In this document: one piece after another, positions 17,057-26,344 of the stretch
Numbering within the stretch: position 1 is the stretch's first letter
Layout: every line of letters begins with the position of its first letter
DNA from: an uncultured Muribaculaceae bacterium
GTDB lineage: Bacteria; Bacteroidota; Bacteroidia; Bacteroidales; Muribaculaceae
Assembly: GCA_934661195.1 (NCBI GenBank)
Contig: CAKUJD010000009.1
Span: 1-64,000 of the forward strand
DNA: 64,000 nt
Direction: 5' to 3'
Position numbers and translations under genes: made by a program
The notes under the pieces: generated by a model
What the model was told of the DNA's origin: nothing
Database searches by the model: none
What the model saw: the letters and a program-made list of their open reading frames with translations, nothing else

Positions 17057-18709
17057 TTACTTCTTCTTGGCCGTAGCGGCCTTGCGGCGGGCGGCAATGG
17101 CGTCATACTCGGGGTTGCCATGCTTGATGAGGTCGCTGTAGCGCTTGTGGTCGTTGAGCACGGCAAGGGCTGCCTGGAGGTCACGGTTGCGGTGGTTCAC
17201 TATGATGGTGTAGGCCGACGGGTCGGCATACACGTCGCGGGCAATCAGGCCCTTGATGATGCTGCGCAGCACCTCGCGGCTGGTGGCATACTGCTTGGCG
17301 TCAAACTTCACGCTGTCGGCAGTGCCCATGTCGATGAACTTCTGCATCTCGACGTCGGTCACCTCAAAGCCGCGGTCGAAGTCGGCCACTGTGGCAAAGC
17401 GGCGCTGCAGCTCCTTGCGGTGCTTGTCCACATAGCCCAGGCAATACTGGTTCACGATGCCCTTGGCCACCATATCGCGGTAGTAGTTGCTGTATTCGCT
17501 GGTGTCGATGGGCACATACACGTCGGGCATTATACCTCCGCCGCCATATATGGTGCGGTGGTTGCGCAGGGTGGTGTAGCGCAGCGAGTCGTTGAACTGA
17601 ATGCTGTCGATGTTGTAGTATTCGCCGTCTTTCATGCGGCGCACTATGTCTTCGTCGTAGTCGCGGCGGTTGCCCTTGGTGTAGGGCTTCTGTATGCAGC
17701 GGCCCGAGGGGGTGTGGTAGCGCGCAATGGTGAGGCGCATCATCGAGCCGTCGGCAAAGCGGAAGGGGCGCTGCACCAGGCCCTTGGCAAAGGTGCGGCG
17801 GCCCACCACCACGGCGCGGTCCCAGTCTTGCATGGCACCGGTGAAAATTTCGGCGGCCGAGGCCGAATACTGGTTCACCATCACCACCATGGGCAGGCTG
17901 CGGTAGCGGCCGTTGCCCTGGGCGCGGGCCTCGCTGCGGGGCACGTTGCTGCCCTCGGTGTACACAATCATGCTGCCGTCGTCAAGGAACTCGTTGCTCA
18001 TCTCAATGGCGGCCTGCAAATATCCGCCTCCGTTGTCCGAGAGGTCGAGCACCAGCTGGCGCATGCCTTGCGCCTCAAGCGCCTTCAGGGCCTCCATCAT
18101 CTCGTCGTAGGTCTTGGCGCCGAAGCGTGAAATGCGCACGTAGCCCGTGGTGTCGTTGAGCATGTATTTGGCATCGACGCTGTAGAGCGGAATCTTGTCG
18201 CGGGTGATGCGGAATGTGATGGGCTTGCTGGCGCCTGCGCGCTTCACTTGCACCGTCACCTTGGTGCCCTTTTTGCCGCGCAGGCGCTTCATGATGTCGG
18301 TGTTCTTCATCTTCACGCCGGCAATGGTGGTGTCGTTCACGCTCACTATGCGGTCGCCGGCCAGGATGCCCACGCGCTCCGACGGGCCGCCGGCAATGGT
18401 CTGGATCACATACAGCGTGTCCTTTTGCATGTTAAACTGAATGCCGATGCCGCTGAACTCGCCCTGCAGCGGCTCCTCCATCTCCTTGGTCTCTTTCGCA
18501 CCGGTGTAGGTGGAGTGGGGGTCGAGCTTGCTGAGCATGCCGGTGATGGCGTCCTCCACCAGTTTGTTCTGGTCCACGCTGTCGACGTAGCAGCTGCTTA
18601 TGGCATACTCTGCGTTGATGAGTTTTTGCAGCGCCTCGGGCAGGCGCTGCGCGCTGGCTGCCATCATGCCAATCACGGCCAGCGCAACTATTATCCTTAA
18701 TTTTCCCAT
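17057..18709 (-). CDS. S41-family C-terminal processing peptidase
   Basis: 550 residues. N-terminal signal or anchor segment (LRIIVALAVIGMMAASAQ), a helical N-domain, a PDZ domain (about 85-160, GIGIQFNMQKDTLYVI through GDRIVSVNDTTI), then the S41 protease core. The catalytic serine sits in the SASAAE motif (residues 282-287) and the catalytic lysine in FAKG (Lys309). Such proteases trim periplasmic proteins from hydrophobic C-termini. A tail of about 110 residues rich in Lys/Ala follows the core. Third gene of a minus-strand parE-coaD-S41 cluster, 39 nt after coaD. Confidence 0.93.
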   Translation of the reverse strand: MGKLRIIVALAVIGMMAASAQRLPEALQKLINAEYAISSCYVDSVDQNKLVEDAITGMLSKLDPHSTYTGAKETKEMEEPLQGEFSGIGIQFNMQKDTLYVIQTIAGGPSERVGILAGDRIVSVNDTTIAGVKMKNTDIMKRLRGKKGTKVTVQVKRAGASKPITFRITRDKIPLYSVDAKYMLNDTTGYVRISRFGAKTYDEMMEALKALEAQGMRQLVLDLSDNGGGYLQAAIEMSNEFLDDGSMIVYTEGSNVPRSEARAQGNGRYRSLPMVVMVNQYSASAAEIFTGAMQDWDRAVVVGRRTFAKGLVQRPFRFADGSMMRLTIARYHTPSGRCIQKPYTKGNRRDYDEDIVRRMKDGEYYNIDSIQFNDSLRYTTLRNHRTIYGGGGIMPDVYVPIDTSEYSNYYRDMVAKGIVNQYCLGYVDKHRKELQRRFATVADFDRGFEVTDVEMQKFIDMGTADSVKFDAKQYATSREVLRSIIKGLIARDVYADPSAYTIIVNHRNRDLQAALAVLNDHKRYSDLIKHGNPEYDAIAARRKAATAKKK

Positions 18710-18748
18710 GTGTGTATGCTTGTTTTGTGCTGTGAAAAAAAATCATTG

Positions 18749-19288
18749 TTATTTGCGCCCCGCGCCGGTCCACTCGGGCGGCACCAGGCTGCGGTCGAGC
18801 CCCTTGGGCAGGTAGCGCTCCACGCTTTGGCCATACTTCACCAGCTCGCGCACCAGGCTCGAGCTGATGTGGCTGCACTCGGGCAGGGTGTAGAGCAGCA
18901 CCGTCTCCAGCCCCGACAGCTCGCGGTTGACCTCGGCCATGGTCTTCTCGCTCTCGAAGTCGGCCACGGTGCGCACGCCGCGCAGCAGGTAGCGCGCTCC
19001 GCACTGCCGCGCCGCATCGGCCGTGAGGCCGGTGTAGGTGATGACCCGCACCTTAGGCTCGTGGCTGAAGGTGCTCTCTATCCACTGCCGGCGCAGCTCC
19101 ATCGGGGTGAGCGTGTGCTTGCCGAAGTTGACGCCTATGGCCACCACTATTTCGTCGAACATCGGCAAGGCGCGCTCCACCACCGACTCATGGCCGCGGG
19201 TGAAGGGGTCGAACGAGCCCGTAAACATGGCTATGCGCCTGCCCTTGCCGCCGCCGTCAGTGCACTGTGATGTCTTCATCGTCTTCAA
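18749..19288 (-). CDS. coaD: Phosphopantetheine adenylyltransferase
   Basis: 179 residues from the ATG at 19288. It transfers AMP from ATP to 4'-phosphopantetheine, the penultimate step of coenzyme A synthesis. The nucleotidyltransferase signature [10 protein letters not shown] and the C-terminal ISSSLVRE motif are both present; [21 protein letters not shown] matches the substrate-binding region. The first 20 residues precede the conserved core, and an internal ATG at 19228 would start just before MFTGSFDP, so the start is uncertain. From 19288 the gene overlaps the end of parE by 32 nt, which suggests coupling. The C-terminus (EWTGAGRK) is slightly extended. Confidence 0.93.
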   Translation of the reverse strand: MKTMKTSQCTDGGGKGRRIAMFTGSFDPFTRGHESVVERALPMFDEIVVAIGVNFGKHTLTPMELRRQWIESTFSHEPKVRVITYTGLTADAARQCGARYLLRGVRTVADFESEKTMAEVNRELSGLETVLLYTLPECSHISSSLVRELVKYGQSVERYLPKGLDRSLVPPEWTGAGRK

Positions 19289-21218
19289 TAATCAAGTTGT
19301 CCATAATGAACTCCTGGCGCTCCATGGTGTTTTTGCCCATGTAGAAGGCCAGCAGCTCTTTCACCGAGTCCTCTTTGCGCAGCTGCACGCGGTCGAGGCG
19401 CATGTCGGGGCCTATGAAGTCGGCGAACTCATCTGGCGAAATCTCGCCGAGGCCTTTGAATCGGGTGATCTCGGCATTGTCGCCCAGCTTGTTGATGGCG
19501 TTCACGCGCTCCTCGTCGCTGTAGCAGTAATACGTCTCCACAGTCTGCTTCTTGGCCTCCTTGCCGGCGGCGCGGCTCTTGCGCTTTGCCTCCTTCTTGT
19601 TGCGCACTCGAAACAGCGGCGTCTGCAATATGTAGAGGTGCCCCGTCTTTATCAGCTCGGGGTGGAACTGCAGGAAGTAGGTGAGCAGCAGCAGGCGTAT
19701 GTGCATGCCGTCGACATCGGCATCGGTGGCCACAATCACCTTGTTGTAGCGCAGCTTGTCGATGCCGTCGTCGATGTTGAGTGCGGCCTGCAGCAGCCCG
19801 AACTCCTCGTTTTTGTACACCTTCACCGGCTCGAGGCCGTAGGTGTTGAGCGGCTTGCCTCGCAGCGAGAACACGGCCTGCGTCTCCACATCGCGTATCT
19901 TCGTTATCGAGCCGCTGGCCGAGAGGCCCTCGGTGATGAACAGCGACGTCTCTTCGCGGCGGTCGTTGTCCTTGGGTGCGCGGGTGTCGCTCAGGTGCAC
20001 GCGGCAGTCGCGCAGCTTGCTGTTGTTGAGCGCGGTCTTCTTGGCGCGCTCGCGCATCTGCTTGGTGACGCCCACTATTGCCTTGCGCTCCTGCTCGCTG
20101 CTCTGAATCTTTTTCAGCAGAATCTCGGCCGTGGCCGAGTCCTTGTGCAGGTAGTCGTCAAGCTCCTTCTTTATGAATGCGTTCACAAACTTGTAGATGG
20201 TGGGGCCGTTTTTCCACATCTCGGTGCTGCCCAGCCTAATCTTGGTCTGCGACTCAAATGTGGGCTCCTCCACCTTGATGCTTATGGCCGCCACAATGCC
20301 GTTGCGTATGTCGGAATACTCAAAGTTTTTGCCGTAAAACTCCTTGATGGTGCGCGGCACCGCCTCGCGGAACGCGCTCTGGTGGGTGCCGCCCTGCGTG
20401 GTGTGCTGGCCGTTGACAAACGAGTAGAACTCCTCGCCCACCTGGGCCGCGTGGGTAATCACCACCTCTATGTCGTCGCCCTTGAAGTGCATGAGCGGAT
20501 ACAGCGGCTCGCTGGTCATGTTCTCCTTCACCAGGTCGCTGAGGCCGTTGCGCGAGTGATACTTCTGCCCGTTGAGCACAAGTGTGAGCCCTGTGTTGAG
20601 GTAGCTGTAGTTGCGCACCATGGCCTCCACCACATCGTCGCGGTAGGCGTAGTTCTTGAATATGGTGGAGTCGGGCGTGAAGCGCACCAGTGTGCCGTTC
20701 TCCTCGCCCTCGTCGGCGGCCACTATGCCGCTTTCCTCGGCCACTATGCCCTCGTGATAAAGCACCCACGAGCACTGGCCGTCGCGCACCGAGCGAATGT
20801 AGAACTCGCTCGACAGGGCGTTCACCGCCTTGATGCCCACGCCGTTTAGGCCCACCGATCGCTTGTAGTTTTCGGTGTCGTATTTTGCTCCGGTGTTCAT
20901 TTTCGACGATGCGTCCTTCACCTGGTTCAGCGGGATTCCGCGCCCATAGTCGCGCACTGTCACAGTGCCGTCGGCCACGTCGATGGTGATCAGGGGTTTG
21001 GCATAGCCAGTGTTAAACTCATCAATGGAGTTGTCCACCACCTCCTTCACCAGCACATATATGCCGTCGTCGCTTTGTGAGCCGTCGCCCAGCTTGCCAA
21101 TATACATGCCCGGGCGCCGGCGTATGTGCTCGCGCGGCGTCAGGGTCACAAGCTTGTCATATCCGCCGTTGTCGGTAGGCTGGCGGTTGCCGTCGAAGTG
21201 TTCCTGTTCTTCTGCCAT
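19257..21218 (-). CDS. parE: DNA topoisomerase IV subunit B
   Basis: 653 residues. ATPase subunit of the type II topoisomerase that unlinks daughter chromosomes. GHKL ATP-binding motifs are visible: RRRPGMYIG (33-41), EVVDNSIDE (59-67), GRGIP (92-96) and [15 protein letters not shown]. The TOPRIM region follows ([10 protein letters not shown] and [10 protein letters not shown]). Assigned to ParE rather than GyrB because of its short length and SASGSI rather than the GyrB SAGGSA type; this call is likely but not certain without a tree. parC is not adjacent. First gene of the parE-coaD-S41 cluster, with a good promoter upstream. Confidence 0.88.
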   Translation of the reverse strand: MAEEQEHFDGNRQPTDNGGYDKLVTLTPREHIRRRPGMYIGKLGDGSQSDDGIYVLVKEVVDNSIDEFNTGYAKPLITIDVADGTVTVRDYGRGIPLNQVKDASSKMNTGAKYDTENYKRSVGLNGVGIKAVNALSSEFYIRSVRDGQCSWVLYHEGIVAEESGIVAADEGEENGTLVRFTPDSTIFKNYAYRDDVVEAMVRNYSYLNTGLTLVLNGQKYHSRNGLSDLVKENMTSEPLYPLMHFKGDDIEVVITHAAQVGEEFYSFVNGQHTTQGGTHQSAFREAVPRTIKEFYGKNFEYSDIRNGIVAAISIKVEEPTFESQTKIRLGSTEMWKNGPTIYKFVNAFIKKELDDYLHKDSATAEILLKKIQSSEQERKAIVGVTKQMRERAKKTALNNSKLRDCRVHLSDTRAPKDNDRREETSLFITEGLSASGSITKIRDVETQAVFSLRGKPLNTYGLEPVKVYKNEEFGLLQAALNIDDGIDKLRYNKVIVATDADVDGMHIRLLLLTYFLQFHPELIKTGHLYILQTPLFRVRNKKEAKRKSRAAGKEAKKQTVETYYCYSDEERVNAINKLGDNAEITRFKGLGEISPDEFADFIGPDMRLDRVQLRKEDSVKELLAFYMGKNTMERQEFIMDNLIIEDDEDITVH

Positions 21219-21268
21219 GTTTTGCGTTTGGGTTTTGTGTTCAGGCCATTGCGGTCTGCATCAACCTA

Positions 21269-21300
21269 CAAAGATAGTGCAAATCGGGCGCAATGGCAAA
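21269..21300 (-). promoter_or_regulatory. Promoter of the parE cluster
   Basis: Minus strand -7 box TATCTTTG (21269-21276) with TTTG (21297-21300) at 20-nt spacing, an excellent match to the Bacteroidota consensus. Confidence 0.75.
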
Positions 21301-21480
21301 AAAACGCCCCCTCCGAGAATCATAAAAAACGCAAAAACGCCGCTTTGGACGGCTGTATAGGCGGGTTTTGGAATAATGTGATTGTGTGATCCCTAAGAGC
21401 CGCTACCATCTGCCGTGGAGGCTGCTGCCTGAAACAGTACTTGCTCCGCCAGATGTTCATATAGGCATCTGACGGAATCA

Positions 21481-22767
21481 TCATTCTTGTTTTAGAAGCC
21501 ATTCAATGGCGGAATATATGCGGATACTTTTGTTTTCAACTACAACGTCACGTGTCGATGTCATTGCTATCAGCGTCAGTTTGTCGCAATGCAATGCTGC
21601 TGATGCATTGACCAGCGCACTCGTTTCGCGTTTAAAGGTTTTGCCGTTGTCAATATCGTATGCCACCTGTATGAGTTCTATGGCTTTATCTTGATTGCAT
21701 ACCACAAAATCCACTTCTTTTGAACGAGACGATGCCTTAAAGTAGTATACATCCAAGAAATCGTTGCTGCATCTGCGCAATAGTTCTATATACACCACAT
21801 TCTCTAAACGCCAACCAGTGTTTTCAGGTGCAAAAGAATTTTCACGATTGTTTTGCAGCCCCGAATCAACAATATAGGCTTTTACATTTCTTATTCTCTC
21901 CTTGCTTTTGAAAGAATGCTTGGTGAGCAATTGTATCAGAAATGCTTGGCGCAAGTAGTCTACATATTTTTTTGTTGTCGTATCTGACAGCCCGAGCAAT
22001 TCTGCCAATTTATCGTATTTAACCTCTTGGCACACGTTGTTTATTAAATGATTGGCTATTTTTCGCAATGCATCTACATTACGAATATTAAATCGGCGTT
22101 GTATGTCTTTACTGACAATAGCCTCAATAAGACTCTGCACATATCCCCGTTTGTTACGAATATTCTGCATCTCCGGGAAGCCACCATTTGATATGTAGTC
22201 CATGAAAGCACGCTTCCTTTCAGCGTCAGCCTTTGTCGTGATGGAGTTCGTATCTATCTTATGAAAATTGCAATATTCATGAAACGAAAACGGAAACAGA
22301 TGTATTTCGTTATAGCGCCCGGTCAGATGTGTCGCAAGTTCACCGCTTAACAATTTGGCATTGCTTCCCGTCACTACTATATGCAAGTTGGTGCGAAGAA
22401 GCCTATTTACAAACAAATGCCAGCCTTCCACATCTTGTACTTCATCAAGAAAAATGTATTGTATATCGGTGCCATATGCTTGGTATATGCATGAAAGCAC
22501 TGTGTTTAGGTCTTCGGTCTGTAATTTAGCCAAACGGTCATCGTCAAAATTAGCATAGCCGTACTTAACGCCATGCTCCAATAAAACCTTATGACAAAGC
22601 GTTGATTTCCCACTTCGCCTTACTCCTATCACAACCTGTGCAAGAGTACTGTTAAATTCAAACAGCCTCTCTTCATACCTATTGACCCATTGCTGTGGAT
22701 TATACCCCTGCACATATTCTTTTTGCTCGGTCAGAACTTGTAATATAACTTTTTCTTCTACCATCAC
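21481..22767 (-). CDS. AAA+ ATPase of the DUF4143 family
   Basis: 428 residues. Walker A GVRRSGKS (48-55), Walker B IFLDEVQD (105-112), VTGSNAKLLSGE as sensor 1, then a winged-helix-like part and a C-terminal DUF4143 domain with a PD-(D/E)XK-like pattern (KEVDFVV...AIELIQVAYD). These proteins are abundant in Bacteroidota and their biological role is poorly known; some are discussed as mobile or defence-linked. Base composition is clearly more AT-rich than the neighbours, pointing to horizontal origin. No close partner gene: parE starts 260 nt away and ravA is divergent. Three phased repeats lie 56-137 nt upstream of the start. Confidence 0.88.
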   Translation of the reverse strand: MMVEEKVILQVLTEQKEYVQGYNPQQWVNRYEERLFEFNSTLAQVVIGVRRSGKSTLCHKVLLEHGVKYGYANFDDDRLAKLQTEDLNTVLSCIYQAYGTDIQYIFLDEVQDVEGWHLFVNRLLRTNLHIVVTGSNAKLLSGELATHLTGRYNEIHLFPFSFHEYCNFHKIDTNSITTKADAERKRAFMDYISNGGFPEMQNIRNKRGYVQSLIEAIVSKDIQRRFNIRNVDALRKIANHLINNVCQEVKYDKLAELLGLSDTTTKKYVDYLRQAFLIQLLTKHSFKSKERIRNVKAYIVDSGLQNNRENSFAPENTGWRLENVVYIELLRRCSNDFLDVYYFKASSRSKEVDFVVCNQDKAIELIQVAYDIDNGKTFKRETSALVNASAALHCDKLTLIAMTSTRDVVVENKSIRIYSAIEWLLKQE

Positions 22768-22778
22768 CGTCTTTTTTG

Positions 22779-22786
22779 CAAAGATA
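22779..22786 (-). promoter_or_regulatory. -7 box for the DUF4143 ATPase
   Basis: Minus strand TATCTTTG lies only 12 nt before the start codon, predicting a leader of a few nucleotides. No TTTG at normal spacing is seen; the repeats begin 36 nt farther upstream. Confidence 0.55.
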
Positions 22787-22822
22787 TGATATATTTCTAA
22801 ATATTAGGCGTATAGCAGAATG

Positions 22823-22904
22823 AAACTTTGCTAAAATGCATATTTTGGTACTTCAAACTTCGCTAAAATGCAAAAAATAGCAGCTTAAACTTCGCTAAAA
22901 TGCA
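22823..22904. repeat. Three 18-bp direct repeats at exact 32-bp period
   Basis: Copies of aaactt(t/c)gctaaaatgca start at 22823, 22855 and 22887. Two are identical and one differs by one base; the 14-nt spacers are unrelated. The 32-bp period is close to three helical turns, placing all copies on one DNA face. They lie upstream of the DUF4143 ATPase promoter and also between it and ravA, which is divergent. Confidence 0.9.
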
Positions 22905-22998
22905 TTTGCCGTTAATTCCGTTAATTAAATATTTAGGGGTTTTGGGGGCCTGCGATTACTAAAGGTGGGTTTATGGCGTGTGGAAAGGATAAATTCAC

Positions 22999-23006
22999 TA
23001 CTTTTG
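22999..23006 (+). promoter_or_regulatory. Candidate -7 box for ravA-viaA
   Basis: TACTTTTG fits TAnnTTTG, 77 nt before the ravA ATG. Confidence 0.5.
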
Positions 23007-23082
23007 CATAAATCAGGCGGCGCCTCAGCTGGACTCCTGGGTGAGTTTGGCGGCGGGTGATGGAAAAAGAATTATTAAATAG

Positions 23083-24639
23083 ATGCACAACGAACTGATG
23101 GAGTTTGGGTTGAGGGAACGAATTGGCCACCTGCTGCGGGCCATGAACAGCGGCATATATGAGAAGGAAAGCGAAATCGCGCTTGCCCTGTGGGCCGCGC
23201 TGGCCGGCGAGAGCATAATTCTGCTCGGACCTCCGGGCGTGGCCAAGTCGATGGTGGCCCGGCGGCTTAAGTGGGCCTTCAGCGGCGCGCGGTCGTTTGA
23301 ATACCTCATGTCGCGCTTCTCCACGCCCGACGAGATTTTCGGCCCCGTGAGCATAAGCCGCCTCAAGGCCGATGACGACTATGTGCGAGCCACCGAGGGC
23401 TATCTGCCCACGGCCGATGTGGTGTTTCTCGACGAGATATGGAAGGCAGGGCCGGCGATTCAGAACACGCTGCTCACGGCCATCAACGAGCACCTGTTCC
23501 GCAACGGGCGGCAGGAGCTGCGCCTGCCCATGAAACTGCTGGTGGCGGCCAGCAACGAACTGCCCGCGCAGGGCGAGGGCCTGGAGGCGCTGTGGGACCG
23601 CTTCATAGTGCGCCTTGAGTGCCGCAACATTGTGAGCGACGACAACTTCGACAAGATGATAACGGCCACCGGCGCCGACAGCGAGCCGCCGGCCGGCGAG
23701 TTGGCCCAGTGGCAAATCACCCAGGACGACTACGACCGGTGGAGCAGGGCTATCGACGGGGTGGCCTTCACCCGCCCAGTGCTCAGCATTCTGCACCAGG
23801 TGAAGCGTGCGCTGCGCTCGGTGCCCGTGGAGGGCTGCCAGGAGACACGCGACGTGTATGTGAGCGACCGCCGCTGGAAAAAGGTGGCGCGGCTCATGCG
23901 CGCGTCGGCCATGATGCACGGCCGCACCGAGGTGACCGAGGCCGATGTGCTGCCGCTGCAGCACTGCCTGTGGCAGGAGCCTGACGAGCGCGTCGGCATC
24001 CGCGACGCCGTGCTGCGCATACTGTTTGCCCCGCTCACCCGCCGGCTCGAAGAGATAAAGCAAGCCGTTAAGGCCGATGTGCGCGCCAGCCGCTCGGCCG
24101 CGGCCATGAAGCGCGTGAAGCGCACTCCTGCCGACGCCAACAAGAAGCTGTACAATGAGTTCTACTACCGCATTGAGCGCTACAACGACGGCAAAGCCTA
24201 CATCGTGGCCCACGACTACCAGAATTTGCCGAGCATTGAGGCCAGCGGCAAGCAGCAGGGCATAGCCTACAGCGACAAGCGCAATCCGCACATCGTGGTG
24301 GTGCGCGCCTACAACGGGCGCACCGCCGTGCCGCCAGGGGCCAATCCCGTGACGCTTGCGCGCAGGGCCAACGAACTGCTCATCGACGGCAACCTGTTTC
24401 CCATCGAACTCAACGCCGACGGTGCCGCCGAAACCCGGCCGCAGGCAACTGCCGCCAGTGGGCGCGACTTCTTTGCCGAGGTTGAGGCGCTCAACGCCAG
24501 CCTGGCGCAGTTGTCGTCCCAACTGGCCGGCAGCATGCTGCTTAGCGACGACGACCGGGCCTGCATAAAGCAGATGCAGGGCGAACTGGCCAAAGACATC
24601 TCATTCACACGCATCGACATTGCCAAACTTGATGAATGA
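23083..24639 (+). CDS. ravA: RavA-like MoxR AAA+ ATPase
   Basis: 518 residues. Walker A GPPGVAKS (49-56), Walker B VVFLDE (113-118), and sensor region AASNELP; the first 300 residues form a MoxR-type AAA+ module, followed by the RavA-type C-terminal part with a discoid, mixed alpha/beta region. RavA works with the VWA protein ViaA as a chaperone-like pair; in E. coli it binds lysine decarboxylase and affects respiratory complexes and aminoglycoside sensitivity. The next gene is a ViaA-like protein overlapping by 8 nt, a strong sign of pairing. The local partner complexes in this organism are unknown. Confidence 0.86.
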   Translation: MHNELMEFGLRERIGHLLRAMNSGIYEKESEIALALWAALAGESIILLGPPGVAKSMVARRLKWAFSGARSFEYLMSRFSTPDEIFGPVSISRLKADDDYVRATEGYLPTADVVFLDEIWKAGPAIQNTLLTAINEHLFRNGRQELRLPMKLLVAASNELPAQGEGLEALWDRFIVRLECRNIVSDDNFDKMITATGADSEPPAGELAQWQITQDDYDRWSRAIDGVAFTRPVLSILHQVKRALRSVPVEGCQETRDVYVSDRRWKKVARLMRASAMMHGRTEVTEADVLPLQHCLWQEPDERVGIRDAVLRILFAPLTRRLEEIKQAVKADVRASRSAAAMKRVKRTPADANKKLYNEFYYRIERYNDGKAYIVAHDYQNLPSIEASGKQQGIAYSDKRNPHIVVVRAYNGRTAVPPGANPVTLARRANELLIDGNLFPIELNADGAAETRPQATAASGRDFFAEVEALNASLAQLSSQLAGSMLLSDDDRACIKQMQGELAKDISFTRIDIAKLDE

Positions 24640-26215
24640 CCTCGAACACTCGGCCGATTACTGGAACTGGCACCTGCACGGCCACGGCACCATGGATGTG
24701 CGCCAATACCTGAAGATGATTGAAATCTTTGTGGACACGGGCGAGGTGGCCGGCCGCGGCGTGGTGTGGCCCGAAGACGAGCCATGGACTGAATACACCG
24801 ATCCCCTGGTGCGCTATCTCACTCGCCTCATGGCCGACCCGCAGATCAAGGCCAGCGTGCTGGGCAGCCGCTTGTGTGGCAAGATTTTCTACGCCACCGC
24901 GGGGCGGTTTGTGGTGGCGGCCAAGCACGAGGGCGAGTTTTTCGCCCAGCGGCAGTGGACCGAGCGCAACCGCGTGCAGCAGGTGCTGCAGTGGAACGCC
25001 AGTCAGCGCGGCAACGCCGAGGCGTGGCAGCGCCTGATTGCGCAAATTGGCAGCGACCACCCCGATGGGGAGTTCGACTCTGAATTCTACCGCACCATGT
25101 TTGCCCGCGGCATGGCCACCGACGACACCATGTGGGCCAAAATGGCCGACGACTGGACACAGGCCATCGACCGCCGCCGCGACCAGGCCGTGGAGCAGTA
25201 TGTGCGCGACCACGGCGGCGCGCATGAGGCGACTCTGGCGGGCATGCTCAGAAGCGCCGCCAGCCACGCGGCCGGCAGCGGCATCGACGACAACCGGGCT
25301 GTGCAGGCGTGGCAGGAGATGAACGGCCGCTGGAGCGAGAGCGAATTTCAGCGCCGCATGACGGTGGTGAAGCTGCAAGACCGCTATCCGCAGCTCGAGC
25401 AGATGGTGAACATCATGGGCCGCGTGCCCAACAGCGGCGGGGCCGGCCGCCTGAGCGCCGCCTCGGGGCGCAGCATGAAGATTGCCCATTCGGCGGGCAG
25501 CGACATCGATGGCATAACCACTGGCAGCGACCTCAACTCGCTGCTGCCCATCGAAATGGCGCAGTGCGTCGACGACGACACCGAAAACGCCTTCCTCTAC
25601 CGCTATGTGCGCCGGCAGCTGCAAGTGTTCCGCTACAAGTCAAATGTGGCCAGCCCCTCGCGCCGGCTCAGCCCCGAGCATGCCTCGCGCAAGGGTCCCA
25701 TGATAGTGTGCATCGACACCTCGGCCAGCATGCACGGCGTGCCGCAGCGCATCATCAAGTGCCTGCTGGGCATCGTCGAGGATGTGGCCGAGCGGCAGCG
25801 GCGCGACTGCTTCCTCATCGACTTCTCGGTGAGCGTGCGGGCCATCGACCTGATGCTGCGCCGCAAGCGCCGGCAATATGAGTCGATAGGCCTCGCCCCG
25901 CAGGAATACGCCTTTGAAAAAGGCCATCTGCCATTCATAGGCGGCGGCACCGACGCCCGCGGCATGATGGAGCTCACCTTCAGGCTGCTGGGCGCTGAGG
26001 GCGGCAGCTATGTCAACGCCGATGTGCTGTGGGTGTCCGACTTTTTGATTGACTTCCCCGCCGAGCCGCTGCTGCGCCAAATGCGCCAGGCGCGCCAGAG
26101 CGGCACCCGCTTCTACGCCTTGCGCATAGTGCCCGAAGGCACCGCACCCAGCCACTGGGCAGCCCACTTCAACCGTATGAGTGATGTGGCCTACCGCCTG
26201 ATACGCCGCTTCTGA
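24632..26215 (+). CDS. viaA: ViaA-like protein with C-terminal VWA domain
   Basis: 527 residues. ATG 24632 overlaps the ravA stop by 8 nt; a TTG at 24620 is a weaker alternative. The long N-terminal part is helical and rich in Trp/Arg. A von Willebrand factor A domain occupies the C-terminal third, with the metal-binding MIDAS signature DTSAS in MIVCIDTSASMHG at about residues 357-369 and a later IGGGTDARG supplying the conserved Thr/Asp. ViaA proteins stimulate RavA ATPase activity. Placement directly after ravA on the same transcript supports the name; no third gene is evidently in the operon, since the next gene has its own promoter-like site. Confidence 0.85.
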   Translation: MNDLEHSADYWNWHLHGHGTMDVRQYLKMIEIFVDTGEVAGRGVVWPEDEPWTEYTDPLVRYLTRLMADPQIKASVLGSRLCGKIFYATAGRFVVAAKHEGEFFAQRQWTERNRVQQVLQWNASQRGNAEAWQRLIAQIGSDHPDGEFDSEFYRTMFARGMATDDTMWAKMADDWTQAIDRRRDQAVEQYVRDHGGAHEATLAGMLRSAASHAAGSGIDDNRAVQAWQEMNGRWSESEFQRRMTVVKLQDRYPQLEQMVNIMGRVPNSGGAGRLSAASGRSMKIAHSAGSDIDGITTGSDLNSLLPIEMAQCVDDDTENAFLYRYVRRQLQVFRYKSNVASPSRRLSPEHASRKGPMIVCIDTSASMHGVPQRIIKCLLGIVEDVAERQRRDCFLIDFSVSVRAIDLMLRRKRRQYESIGLAPQEYAFEKGHLPFIGGGTDARGMMELTFRLLGAEGGSYVNADVLWVSDFLIDFPAEPLLRQMRQARQSGTRFYALRIVPEGTAPSHWAAHFNRMSDVAYRLIRRF

Positions 26216-26249
26216 CGCCGCCGTTTTTTGCTCATTTTGCGGCCGCGGC

Positions 26250-26281
26250 GTTGGCCGTTGGCGAAATTTGCGTTATCTTCG
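26250..26281 (+). promoter_or_regulatory. Candidate promoter of the thioredoxin-fold lipoprotein
   Basis: TATCTTCG (26274-26281), one mismatch to TAnnTTTG, with GTTG (26250-26253) at 20-nt spacing. Confidence 0.45.
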
Positions 26282-26344
26282 CATTGTGTTAGTGCAAATC
26301 ACACAAAAAACTATACGAAGAAATTTCAAAACTTTCACACAACA

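Noticed and set aside
19038..20849. 603-codon plus-strand ORF opposite parE and coaD
   Set aside because: Shadow ORF created by codon bias; crosses two conserved genes and has no motifs.
21320..21502. 60-codon minus-strand ORF after the DUF4143 gene (MMIPSDAYMNIWRSKY)
   Set aside because: Could be a gene remnant, but no family is recognisable and it overlaps the end of the ATPase; not enough to call.
22823..22904. Mini-CRISPR array
   Set aside because: Only three 18-bp repeats with 14-nt spacers, no cas genes; too short for CRISPR.
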